Part shown: positions 43,043-53,699 of the stretch, piece after piece
How positions within the stretch are numbered: position 1 is the first letter of the stretch
Layout of the letters: each line of letters opens with the position of its first letter
Assembly (NCBI GenBank): GCA_012934845.2
Contig: WNNJ02000369.1
Span: forward strand, 1-64,000
DNA: 64,000 nt
Origin: Pomphorhynchus laevis
Lineage: Eukaryota > Acanthocephala > Palaeacanthocephala > Echinorhynchida > Pomphorhynchidae
Direction of reading: 5' to 3'
Made by a program: the position numbers and the translations under genes
The notes under the pieces: model-generated
Seen by the model: only the letters and a program-made list of their open reading frames with translations
What the model was told of the DNA's origin: nothing
The model's database searches: none

Positions 43043-45793
43043 TCACCACTAACCGGAGAGGTTTTAATTGTCGGGTGCCGTATAACCAGGCAGTTGTACG
43101 GAGACAGCTAAAGAACCATCAACATCCGAAGCGGACTAGCCTTCATGTAAGAAGGTGGAATGTAACGTCGCGGGCTGGGAAGGAACCAGAATTAGTCGAA
43201 GAGATTGTTTGCTTCAGTCCAGAAATAGTCGGAGTCTTCTCTTCACTATTCTGGAACTGGAACAAAACTTTTTGATCAAGGTTGGACCTTGAACTTTTCG
43301 GCTGTTACCAACGTAAAGTGACGACAGGCGGGTGTATGGATACTTACAAGTCCCCTGTTGTTGTTCGTGGTAGAGAGGTTTAACCCAATGAACGAAAGGC
43401 TGGTGTCTCTGAGACTTTTAGTCAAAGATGGAAAGGGGATAATTGTTTGTGTGCGTATGCTCCCTACATTATATCGGAATACGCAGTCTTTGTGGAAGAT
43501 CTTGAGGCTTTGCTTGATATTAATCTTGCTGTAAATTCCCTCGATCTATTATGTGACTTTAATTCTCATGTTGGTATCGACAATAGCACTTGGAAGGAAG
43601 TGTTGGGGAGAAACGGATTCTCTGATCTGAATGCGGGTGGTGTTGAATTATTGCACTTTTGTTCTCGTAACAATTTGTACATGACCAACACCATGTTTGA
43701 ACATATTGAGATCCATAGATGCACATAGCATCATGATTATCTCAGTCAAAGTTCAATGATCGATTTTGTAATTGTTTCATCTGATCTGCGATGTTATGTT
43801 CTGGACACTCGTATGAAGAAACGGGATGGGCTGTCAACAGATCACTACCTTGTAGTTAGCAAACTTAGATGGCAGGATCGGATAATAGACAAGCCTGGTA
43901 AACCCCGACGTTGTGTGAGGGCGTGCTGGGAGCGTCTAATAGATGTTTCTGTCAAAGACCGTTTTTCTGGCTACATCCGGGAGGACTACTCTCGGTTGCC
44001 AAAAGAGGTGACGAGCAATGATCAGGAATGGGAGATGTTCTGATCCTCGTTGGCCAAAGCAAGTGTGAAAATTTGTGGCTCGAAAACCTTAGGTGCTCAT
44101 CGCGGAGGAAATACTCAAACTGCTTGGTGGACACCATTAGTTAGAGATTTTGTCCAACAGAAGAAGCGGGCTTATAATGCAACTTTAATAGATAAATCAG
44201 TGGAAGCTGTAGATAAGTACCGAAAAGCAAAGCGAGCTTCATCTCGAGCAGTTACTGAAGCGAAGAAGGCGGCTTGGGAGAAGTTTGGAGGACACTTAAA
44301 ACTTGATTATAGGTAAGCTTCGAATATGTGCTAGATGACGATCAGGAGACTTCGTGTCGGAAAGCAGAAAACTTCTTATACTGTCTATGACAAGAGATGA
44401 TCTATGCTGACTGACATTGACGAAATTCTTGGTTGTTGGAAAGAGCATTTTAGATAGATATGATTAATCCGATAGATATGCATTCTCTTGAAGAAGTAGA
44501 GCCTTTAGAACAAACGGAAGAGCTTATCTCTTTGGAAGATGTCATTGCTGTTGTTAAAAAACTACGTAACAGCAATTCTTTCGGAGTAGACGAGATTCGA
44601 TCTGAAGCTTTAAAGGCTCTTTACGTTGTTGGCATGAAGTGGCTAACACGGATCTTCAATGCTGCATTGAAGTCGGGCAAGGTTCCTAGTGAGTGGCGAA
44701 CTGGAGTGGTGGTACCGATCTTTAAGAAAGGTGACCGAAGAGTGTGTTCCAATTATCGGGGCATCAATCTTTTTAGCCAAACTGGTAAACTTTTTGCTAG
44801 GATTCTTGAGTTAAGGATACGACCTATAGTTGAGGGACAGTTGCGAGAGGAACAATGCGGCTTTCGTCCAGGTCGTGGAACTACGGATCAGCTCTTTACT
44901 TTTTCAACTATCGTTAAACGGTTTTGGGAGTTCGGTCAACCGGTCTACAGGTGTTTTGTAGATTTGGAGAAGGCGTTCGACCGAATTCCTCGAGAGAGGT
45001 TGTGGGAGGTACTAAGGGAGTATGGAGTACCAAACTATCTTCAGGTAGCTATGGCTTCCGGGATGAACAAAGTATTAGTTGTCTTCGTGTTCTAGGTAAG
45101 AAGTCTGAATCATTTCATGTAGGCGATGGGCTTCGTCAGGGTTGTCCTTTGTCACCACTTTTGTTTCTGATTTACATGGACAAAATTTCGAGATCGGATG
45201 CTATGACGGATGTCGGTCTTCAGTTTGGTTCCATCAGGATTGCATCTGTGCTTTTTGCAGATGACGTTGTTTTGTTAGATTCTTGTCCTAAGAACTTACA
45301 ATGCCTACTATATCGATTCTCGATGGAATGCCAAGCGGCAGAGATGTTGGTTAGCACCTCCAAGACTGTCTCTATGTGCTCGTCTCGGATTCAGGTGCCC
45401 ATGTCAATTCGGATTGGTTAAAAGGTTCTTCCTAATGTGAATAATTTTAAGTATCTTAGGGTATTAATCTCGAGGGACGGCAGGAACATCAAGGAGATTG
45501 AGAAGCGGATTTGTGCAGCTAACGCAGCAATGCGTTCTTTGTACAGGTCTGTCGTGGTGAAGCGGGAGTTGAGTCTTCGAGCGAAGCTTTCGGTTTACCA
45601 CGCATTCTTCGTTCCTATCTTAACCTATATATACCGCCTTGGGGTATCTAAAAGAGAACTGTGGTCTGTCTCCCAGGATCGCGATGCCTTGAGTAGTTAG
45701 GTTCGTGCACTGCCTCCACGATCCGACACCCGGACCTGTGGTTGAAAGGAAAAATCTTGTATGTTTTTTCTTGTCAAGAAATTGTTGTTGTAA
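43043..45793 (+). mobile_element. RTE-like LINE with exact 13-bp TSD, broken
   Basis: Bounded by ATATACTTTATGC at 43,030-43,042 and 45,794-45,806; ends in a TTG-rich short repeat tail, typical of RTE-group LINEs. Endonuclease remains: RRWNVTSRAGKEPELVEE (43,150-43,205), LCDFNSHVGIDN (43,545-43,590), SMIDFVIVSSDLR and STDHYLVVS (43,753-43,865). RT: SEWRTGVVVPIFKKGDRR, NYRGINLF, EEQCGFRPGRGTTDQL, CFVDLEKAFDRIPRE, then RQGCPLSPLLF and LFADDVVLL in another frame, and a thumb region with AKLSVYHAFFVPIL. At least four frame breaks. I recall very similar sequences in fish genomes; that is memory, not a search. No separate ORF1 is apparent. Confidence 0.8.
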
Positions 45794-45799
45794 ATATAC

Positions 45800-46060
45800 T
45801 TTATGCAATCAAGTAAAATGTTTACAGCAATTCATTTTATATCTTGTAACGTAGCCCAAATAATAAATAAAGTTTTTCTCTTGTTTTATATTTAATATTA
45901 TTAAATATTCTTTATTCAATTAACTAAAATATTTTCAGTAATTCATTTTATATCTTGTAAAGTACCTATAAAATGAAATAATATATTTTTCTATTGTTAT
46001 ATTTTATTTTATAAATTATTCTTTATGCAATCAACTAAAATTTTGCAATGATCACGTACA
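45800..46060. repeat. 111-bp tandem repeat, right units
   Basis: Units start at about 45,800, 45,910 and 46,022 (spacing 110-112 bp). Each has TTTAT(G/T)CAAT(C/T)AA and a CATTTTATATCTTGTAA core. Together with 42,870-43,029 they form the array into which the RTE-like LINE inserted. Confidence 0.75.
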
Positions 46061-46269
46061 TTTTGAATCTACCCTGTATTAAGTTTTACATAAAAATGGT
46101 GGGATATAAGTATTTAAAAAGCGAAGAATATGTTTTGATAGCAGATTATTTATTTCAAGTACAAAAATTCTCTGATAAAACATTTCTTGTCAACTTTTAT
46201 TAAAAAACAAAAATGTCTATATAGAGCTGATATGCTAAGAGAGCAAAATATGACTTTTTAATCCCATTA

Positions 46270-46740
46270 TTATATATTTAAGGTATTGTAATTAATTCTC
46301 CTTCCACGCCATCGTTTATAGGCCCATGTTGAAAGTGCTATGCATATTGAAGCCAGGAATATACCTCCAAAGAAACTAGCAGCATCGAATTTTCTATTAC
46401 AGATAACTGGTTTGGGAGCTTCGGTACTTGTTGATGTTAATGGTGTAGTAGGATTAAACGTTGTAGTTGACGGTAATTCAGTTGTATTCGGACGCGGTAT
46501 TGGAGTTGTTGTGGGTGATTTTGTTGTTGAAGTAGTTGACGAATTCGTTGTTTCTCCGTCTGTAGTGTTGCCAAGCTGCAGATTTGCATTTACAAAGTTA
46601 GAATATCGGCTTTTTTGAATAGCGATGAGCAGTATAAAGAGAACCCATTTATTGTAGGAGTACATTGCGACGTTAAACCTAATTGTATGTGTTATCTGAA
46701 ATACTATAAACAGAAAATTATTATTAACAAAAAATTTCAT
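46270..46740 (-). CDS. CD164: CD164/visgun-like sialomucin
   Basis: CD164-family proteins (visgun in flies) are heavily O-glycosylated type I membrane sialomucins of endosomes, lysosomes and the cell surface. From ATG 46,740 the frame has 156 codons. A second ATG at 46,665 (MYSYNKWVLFILLIAI) starts a convincing signal peptide, and TTTCAG just before 46,695 is a possible splice acceptor, so the first 15-25 residues may be intronic. Then comes a Thr/Ser/Pro mucin domain of about 60 residues, a CNRKFDAASFFGGIFLASIC segment (the family's FDAASFxGG signature entering the membrane), a basic KRWRGRR stop-transfer and a C-terminal YNTL. The family normally ends in YHTL, a YxxPhi sorting signal; here two residues (NI) follow. 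The long extracellular part of some relatives is absent, so upstream exons or a short isoform are possible. TAA at 46,270. Confidence 0.8.
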   Translation of the reverse strand: MKFFVNNNFLFIVFQITHTIRFNVAMYSYNKWVLFILLIAIQKSRYSNFVNANLQLGNTTDGETTNSSTTSTTKSPTTTPIPRPNTTELPSTTTFNPTTPLTSTSTEAPKPVICNRKFDAASFFGGIFLASICIALSTWAYKRWRGRRINYNTLNI

Positions 46741-46829
46741 TTACAAAATTATTTAAATAACAAGCAAGTCCAAAAAAGTTTCCAAGCAAGCGACGTTTCG
46801 ATGCACTTATACAATCGGATATGAATACG

Positions 46830-47230
46830 CAAGTGCAAAAGCAAAACGTTGTCAAATTTTTAATTGTTAGTCTAATTAACAAAATTAAAATAATAATTTA
46901 TTAATAATTTACTTTTATTAATTATAAAATAAGTATATTTTATTTTTATTAATTTATTTTATAAAATTTTAATTAATTACATTAATTAGTATTAAATTAT
47001 TACTAATTAATTACCACTAATATTAAAATTTCATATATTAGTTTTAATATTTATAGAATTATATATTAATATAATAGCTATATTAATATTATAATCAATA
47101 CTATTAAATTTATACTAATATTATATTAATATTATATTAATATTAATATATTGCATTTTTGCTCTTATGATCGAAATGTCATTATTATGAAATAATAAAA
47201 AACTAAAATTGTATAAGCGAAATGTTAATG
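46830..47230 (+). other. AT-only low-complexity region
   Basis: Almost pure A/T repeats (ATTAATATTATA-type). It includes a 50-bp stretch with TTTTTGCTCTTATGATCGAA at about 47,152-47,205 that recurs at about 48,841-48,892. Confidence 0.6.
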
Positions 47231-47231
47231 T

Positions 47232-47450
47232 CTATATTTGTTCTACATTTGTTTTCGAACATTAATTCTTTCGAAGAACTAACTAAATTGAGCTAATCAC
47301 ATTGACTTTAACTGTAAATCGACTTGTAATCGACTTGAGTTAAAGTCGATTGAATTTAACTCAAGTCGTTTTAATCAATTAATAACAAAAGGCTCTAATT
47401 ATTTTGTCCTTTTATAATATTTAGCTATAGTGATATTTAAATTGATAGAT
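47232..47450. repeat. Direct repeat, left copy (about 217 bp)
   Basis: Recurs at 48,086-48,302 with about 10% difference; both hold TCGAAGAACTAACTAAATTG and a CGACTTGAGTTAAA hairpin region. The copies flank the LINE fragment at 47,471-48,082. Confidence 0.8.
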
Positions 47451-47470
47451 ACAATAGTGATATTTAAATT

Positions 47471-48082
47471 GGCCACCAGGAGTTTAGGATATCTGTGATA
47501 GATAAGTCCCTGCTTCTGAAGTCACGCCAAGGCGGTAATGGTTGGGTGATTGAGTGTTTTTATAATTATGTAGGGATAGTAACTCCTCCAAAACTTTTGT
47601 AAGGTCTATGCTACCGATTCAACCCAAGGCTCTATCCTTCCAGCAGACAAACTTCCCTTTCTTGAACATTTTCCAAAATGAAGAATGAGAAGGGTTAAGG
47701 CGAACAATGCTCGCCCTATCCCCACTCAGATTGAATCTATATATAGTGCTCCATTATTCATTCGAGAGGACTTGTCTGGCGGAAAAAGAGCGATTAGGAA
47801 AGTGTAGCATTTTAGCTAGGACCTTGAGTTTTGTTGGAGTGGGATCGTATATTCGACCTTTATAGGTAGTCGATAGAAAAGCTGTAGCTTGCGAAGAGAG
47901 GTATGAAGGTAGGAATTAAATTCGGTCAAACTCTCATTTCCAATTCTGGGGAAGAGTTAGATAGCTTCCTTAAAGAAGGCTACTCTGATAGGATCAAAGT
48001 GAAACTCCTTCTAAGCAACGTATCTTTCTCTATCCGCCAGCGAATTAGGTCATGAGGGTATGCTGTTGTCGCGACTGCTTAG
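47471..48082 (-). mobile_element. I/Jockey-type LINE internal fragment
   Basis: Reverse-strand sequence matching copy A at about 1,140-1,740 (from the endonuclease-RT linker, HFDPIRVAFF-like, to SVTDILNSWG-like), with roughly 10% divergence and small indels. It has neither the 5' nor the 3' end of the element, so it arrived by rearrangement rather than as a normal insertion. Confidence 0.85.
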
Positions 48083-48085
48083 TCG

Positions 48086-48302
48086 CTATATTTGTTCTAC
48101 ATTTGTTCTCGAACATTAATTCTTTCGAAGAACTAACTAAATTGAGCTAATCACATTGACTTTAACTGCAAATCGATAAATCGACTTGAGTTAAATTTGA
48201 TTGAATTTAAGTCAAGTCGTTTTTATCAATTAATAACAAAAGGCTCTAATCATTTGGCCATTTTATAATATTTAGTTATAGTGATATTTAAATTGATAGA
48301 TA
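48086..48302. repeat. Direct repeat, right copy
   Basis: Partner of 47,232-47,450. It abuts the LINE fragment and is followed by AT-rich sequence to about 48,840. Confidence 0.8.
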
Positions 48303-48840
48303 AAGTGGAAATTTAAAATATCGACTGTAACTGTGTAATAGTTAACTATACCGACTTTAACTGTTCTTCTTTTAACGAAGAACAGTCACTTATTCGCTAT
48401 TTAGTTTGAATAATTTCTCATTGTATAATGCTGCTCAAAGAAAATAAATGACTTCATCTGAGCAAATAAAAAAATATTAAATTACGATTTAATATTTATA
48501 TTTAATTATAATTTATAATTAAAAATGAAAATGTATATTTTTTTACTTAAACAATTTTGAAGAGCAAGTTCCACACATTCTAGAATATCTAAAATACGTA
48601 AACATAAATTATAAAAATTTAACGCAATACGAAATTTGTTAATAAAAATTGCTTAGATAAAAAAGAGGAGCACACGTCAATAGTACTCAACATAAAATAC
48701 TTCATTTTCTACTTATAATGTTTAATCAAATATAAAGTTAATGTATAAATTAAAGTTAAAAATTTTGTTGTAAATTTAAAATAACTGTTCCGTAATCAAA
48801 TAAAAAATTAATTTTATTTGATTTTAATTCAATTTTTTAA
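48303..48840 (+). other. AT-rich spacer, nothing recognised
   Basis: Contains a small hairpin (TTCTTCTTTTAACGAAGAA near 48,364-48,382) and short A/T runs; no gene seen. Confidence 0.5.
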
Positions 48841-48919
48841 TTGCATTTTTGCTCTTATGATCGAAATGTCATTATTATGAAATAATAAAAATTTAAAGTT
48901 GTCTTAGATACAGACAATA

Positions 48920-49054
48920 ATGGAATGCGTAGTGGAATTGCAAATAAAAAATTTTATTAATGGATTCATACTCTTAGGTCAAGCGTTTGCTGTAAAATGC
49001 GATGTAGATGAGGTTATGCTACCAATTATGAACAGTTCTTCAGCAGATAGATAT
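48920..49054 (+). CDS. Unrecognised exon-like frame (45 codons)
   Basis: Reads MECVVELQIKNFINGF, ILLGQAFAVKCDVDEVML and NSSSADRY and ends on a codon boundary at a strong GTATGT donor (49,055). Codon composition is protein-like compared with its AT-rich surroundings. The continuing frame to 49,156 loses that character, which supports an exon end at 49,054. I could not name the family. It may be a first coding exon (ATG 48,920) of a forward-strand gene. Confidence 0.3.
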
Positions 49055-49159
49055 GTATGTTTTAAATTTTGTTTATTTAGTGTCGACATTTCACTTATAA
49101 TAAAAATTAAAAATAAATTGTCTTTAAAGGGCCACACAATGCTTTTATTGTCTTAAAGG

Positions 49160-49555
49160 GCTACCCATTGCTTGATGACTTCTGCTTTATACAGCACATA
49201 GTTGAAACTGAATGATCAGCAATCCTACAATGCGATATTAATAATTATCATATTAAATTAATATAACTATTAATATTAGTATTATATTATATATTAGTTT
49301 TAATATTTATAGAATTATATATTAATAATATTTATATCATATATTTATATATTATATAAATATCTTAATTCATATAAATATTGTATTATAATATTTATAT
49401 AATATTTATATTATATATTATAATCAGTAATATCAAATTAATAAATATTATACCTGAGTAGATATCGGTTTATATGAATAAAATACTGTATATGAATAAA
49501 TATTTTATTTATTTGAATAAATAAAATATGTAAGGCAAAAAATACTTCATTCGAA
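49160..49555 (+). other. AT-rich spacer
   Basis: Simple A/T sequence resembling 47,020-47,090; no gene seen. Confidence 0.5.
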
Positions 49556-49560
49556 AATAT

Positions 49561-49995
49561 ATACAAAATAATCTACAAAACTTGTAGATTATTAGGAGCA
49601 TGCGAATGAAAGATCTCTTACAATAGAAGTTTACAATAGCTGAATTAATTAAAAAATAATCTGAGGATATTTATTATGCCACTAACTTTTCTGCAAGATG
49701 AGCTGAATTAATTAAAAAATAATCTGAGGATATTTATTATGCCACTGTAACTTTTCGTCATGTGCTAGCTTTTCAAATACCTGGCTTAACCATTGCATTG
49801 AGATACAAAATAATCCACAAGACTTGTAGATTATTAGGAGCATGCGAATGAAAGATCTCTTACAATAGAAGTTTACAATAGCTGAATTAATTAAAAAATA
49901 ATCTGAGGATATTTATTATGCCACTAACTTTTCTGCAAGATGAGCTGAATTAATTAAAAAATAATCTGAGGATATTTATTATGTCACTAACATTT
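49561..49995. repeat. Tandem-type duplication, 242-bp offset
   Basis: About 190 bp starting ATACAAAATAATC at 49,561 recurs at 49,803. Within each copy a 50-60-bp unit (GAGCTGAATTAATTAAAAAA) is itself present twice, and each copy begins with a short palindrome (AATCTACAA/TTGTAGATT). Confidence 0.8.
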
Positions 49996-50149
49996 CACAC
50001 AAATGATAAAATACCGCATAAAAAATCATGACATCAAAAGTCATTTGCTATGATTTGACTTATCGGTGACTTCCTCGACTGCATGCTTTAACAATTGCAT
50101 TGTGATTAGTTAATTTGGGTCAAGGGTGTTGGTAAGGTCAGTAGTTAGC

Positions 50150-50555
50150 GAATAGATTTGCTTGATTGACAATTTGGCAAGGACAGGGCAATAAATAAGA
50201 TGAAAAATGGGTAGGCATTGAATTTGACAAAATTTTCAGCGATAATTCAAACGATCGTGCATGGGACACGGATTATCAAAGTTTATCGTGATACCCGTGT
50301 ATATGTGTGCGGACGATAAGTGATCTTTTATTTGCGTGTGGTTTATGCCATAGTGATTTCAAGGTATCCGAGGCTGACGATATTTCAGTATCCATTGCAA
50401 AGAGCTTAGTAGTAAATTGTTCAGGATGTTGTTTAAACGCGGATGTTTCAGGAAGACTGCAATATTGTCGATAGTCGACTGATAGGGAATTAATCGATTT
50501 GATAGCCTACTGCAATAAACTATCACATCGACAACTATATCAGCATATATGTAGT
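50150..50555 (-). mobile_element. Old LINE C-terminal remnant, left part
   Basis: Reverse-strand translation gives a long, mostly stop-poor stretch (STIDNIAVFLKHPRLNNIL, SLQWILKYRQPR) resembling the tail of a LINE ORF2 without named motifs. It continues the reading at 52,950-53,115 across the hAT-like insertion. Confidence 0.35.
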
Positions 50556-52945
50556 CAGTGTTTTTTAAACGTTTTGGTGTCAGGGCGCACTTTTAAGATT
50601 TCAGTGAGTTTTTTTTCGGGCGCACCAGAAAAATGCAAAAATATTTTCTATTTTGTTTACGATGGCTGATTAATTAAATATCATCAGACGTTTTGTAGAA
50701 CTTGGATAAGTTCCAGATTTCCTACAAAAAAGAGTTAAAACATTATATGGAATATTAAAAATATAAAACAAATTAAATCACATAATACAATACAAGTCCA
50801 TCCACTATAGAATGAAATACAATACATGAATTTTATTGACAAATTTTACATTCTGCAGAAAAATCCATGAAAACACACAAAAGACCAAAAACTGATCATT
50901 TACGTTACATTACTCTAGAGAACAAATAACTCAAAATGTAGACTGGAAGACAAAAAATACAACTTGAAATACATGATCAGATACTGTACTCATGTGAAGT
51001 CTTCACACGAGGATAATTTATGAAGCCGACCAAATGATGATACTAATGATGATACTCGCTCGTTTATGCAATTATTCATTCTATTAACCTGGCAGATTCC
51101 GGTTTCCTGTCAAGAAAATTCAAAAGACAGATTGTCGGTTGTTTCCGGCAACTGTAGTGCTATCTCCTTCTTTTTGTTACAAAAGACGGAAACAACGTAC
51201 AGTTTGCACAAGTGGAAATGTGTTCCTTACAAACTGTATCGTTTGTTTTTACAGAAAGGCAGCAGAGGAAAATTTCAGCAGATCATTAAAGGACCGAAAC
51301 ACGAAAGGTAGGCGTAGGCTCACTGCTGATGAGGTCCACCTACGCTGATTGTAGTGTACAGTGCTGCATCTAGGATTAAAGATTTCACACGAGGATAATT
51401 TATGAAGCCGACCAAATGAAGATACTCGCTCGTGTATGCAATTATTCATTCTATTAACCTGGCAGATTCCGGTTTCCTGTCAAGAAAATTCAAAAGACAG
51501 ATTGTCGGTTGTTTCCGGCAACTGTAGTGCTATCTCCGTCTTTTTGTTACAAAAGACGGAAACAACGTACAGTTTGCACAAGTGGAAATGTGTTCCTTAC
51601 AAACTGTATCGTTTGTTTTTACAGAAAGGCAGCAGAGGAAAATTTCAGCAGATCATTAAAGGACCGAAACACGAAAGGTAGGCGTAGGCTCACTGCTGAT
51701 GAGGTCCACCTACGCTGATTGTAGTGTACAGTGCTGCATCTAGGATTAAAGATTTCACACGAGGATAATTTATGAAGCCGACCAAATGAAGATACTCGCT
51801 CGTGTATGCAATTATTCATTCTATTAACCTGGCAGATTCCGGTTTCCTGTCAAGAAAATTCAAAAGACAGATTGTCGGTTGTTTCCGGCAACTGTAGTGC
51901 TATCTCCGTCTTTTTGTTACAAAAGACGGAAACAACGTACAGTTTGCACAAGTGGAAATGTGTTCCTTACAAACTGTATCGTTTGTTTTTACAGAAAGGC
52001 AGCAGAGGAAAATTTCAGCAGATCATTAAAGGACCGAAACACGAAAGGTAGGCGTAGGCTCACTGCTGATGAGGTCCACCTACGCTGATTGTAGTGTACA
52101 GTGCTGCATCTAGGATTAAAGATTTCACACGAGGATAATTTATGAAGCCGACCAAATGAATGATACTCGCTCGTGTATGCAATTATTCATTCTATTAACC
52201 TGGCAGATTCCGGTTTCCTGTCAAGAAAATTCAAAAGACAGATTGTCGGTTGTTTCCGGCAACTGTAGTGCTATCTCCGTCTTTTTGTTACAAAAGACGG
52301 AAACAACGTACAGTTTGCACAAGTGGAAATGTGTTCCTTACAAACTGTATCGTTTGTTTTTACAGAAAGGCAGCAGAGGAAAATTTCAGCAGATCATTAA
52401 AGGACCGAAACACGAAAGGTAGGCGTAGGCTCACTGCTGATGAGGTCCACCTACGCTGATTGTAGTGTACAGTGCTGCATCAAGGATTAAAGACTTCACA
52501 CGAGGATAATTTATGAAGCCGACCAAATGATGATACTCGCTCGTGTATGCAATTATTCATTCTATATAATTATATTTTAATATAAATATTATATTAATAT
52601 AGGGGTATTAATTATACTCTATATTTAGGAGTATATATTAATATAAAGGTTCCTCGTTAATATATATCAATAATATAATATACAATATATACAATAACTT
52701 TATAAAATATATAACAAATAATATATAGTATTTATTAATTACTTTATTTAGAGTAAATGATAAAATCATCCTGAAATAAAATTTATAAATTAAAAAAGTA
52801 AAATTATTATTGACCTTGCATTACGAATAATATATTTGTAAATAATTAAATCATACTTTATTTCTTAAAATCATCCTCCATAATTAACAAAGTAGTGTGC
52901 CCGAGCGCACCAGCGCGCCGGGGCGCACAGTTTGCGAAACACTTG
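50556..52945. mobile_element. Non-autonomous hAT-like element containing a tandem array
   Basis: The left end is CAGTGTTTTTTAAAC and the inverse of the right end is CAAGTGTTTCGCAAAC. Both match the hAT-type CAGTG-TT-C-AAAC terminal pattern, and both are followed inward by GGGCGCAC- or GTGCGCCC-type blocks (50,586-50,625 and 52,895-52,928). The flanking 8-mers do not match exactly, so the TSD is decayed or absent. No transposase frame occurs inside. The interior holds AT-rich sequence and the 370-bp array. Confidence 0.6.
51002..52563. repeat. 370-bp tandem array, four units plus partial
   Basis: Near-identical units start at TTCACACGAGGATAATTTAT at 51,002, 51,384, 51,754 and 52,124, with a partial fifth at 52,494. 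The period is 370 bp; the first unit carries about 12 extra bases. Each unit contains a hairpin (CCGTCTTTTTGTTACAAAAGACGG, split by a short loop) and the inverse pair ACAGTTTG/CAAACTGT. Short 66-88-codon frames repeat in every unit, but no conserved domain is visible, so I do not call genes. Confidence 0.9.
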
Positions 52946-52949
52946 TCTG

Positions 52950-53115
52950 CTGATAGGGTTTAATCGATGTAATTGTGCAATGGGCTTGGGATTTATTTTG
53001 GGTGATGCGTCAAAGACATTTTTGATGAAGCGCCACTTATATGCATCTAATATCTTAAAGTTGATACTTGAAAGGTCGCACTATATTACAGGTAAAGCGT
53101 AAGTTACCATGGGTT
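52950..53115 (-). mobile_element. Old LINE C-terminal remnant, right part
   Basis: Reverse-strand reading gives ILEPMVTYALPVI, then INFKILDAYKWRFIKNVFDA and IAQLHRLNPIS, like the post-RT region of APE-type LINEs (ILKPxLLYG..., LxxLExxxxR). Together with 50,150-50,555 it suggests the hAT-like element inserted into an older LINE. Confidence 0.35.
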
Positions 53116-53119
53116 CCAG

Positions 53120-53690
53120 AATAACCTTAAAGAATCAAAGGGCACCGTGTAAGAAAAATATCGAAAACTTGAAAGTTTTCGATATGCGTATGTGATAGTT
53201 TTTGTATGTTGTGGAGAAGACAAAAATAAAATATAAATAGTGGAGACGAACTGACCATGTGGATCCAGTTCAATTTTCAGTTCAGTTTTTTAAAATAAAT
53301 GCATTATTTTTATTAATAATTTATTATTAATAATTAGTTATTATATTTTTAAATAATAAATTTATTTCAAAGCACTACAAAGTGGCAAATAGCAATTAGG
53401 TTAAAGAAAAGCATTGCCAGCAATCTTTATTTTCCTTTTTTGAGCGTTGCTTACTCACCGCTGAATGGTGCCGAGCAAAAAGCATTAAAAGGCTTTTATC
53501 CCGTATACCTTACGCATAACGATGCAACTTTAGTCAATATGACACCTAAACGCTGTCGCAGAAATTTTATACTTACACTGTAAGGTATCTGAGCACTTTG
53601 AGCTGATTTTGTTGCTATTCAACTTATCCTTTTAGTTTAAGTTCTAACAGAACCCGTTATAGAAAATATAAGAGGATTAAAGGTTCATCG
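53120..53690 (+). other. Spacer, nothing recognised
   Basis: Contains a small perfect hairpin (GAAAACTTGAAAGTTTTC near 53,163-53,180) and AT-rich sequence; no gene seen. Confidence 0.5.
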
Positions 53691-53699
53691 TTCAACTTG

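Noticed and set aside
47232-48302. The paired 217-bp direct repeats could be the long terminal repeats of an LTR element.
   Set aside because: The interior is only a LINE fragment on the opposite strand. No primer-binding site, polypurine tract or related gene is visible, and the repeat ends lack the usual TG...CA.
51066-52459. Repeated 66-88-codon frames in every 370-bp unit as a family of small genes.
   Set aside because: They arise from one tandem repeat, overlap in several frames and on both strands, and show no domain, signal peptide or start context beyond chance.
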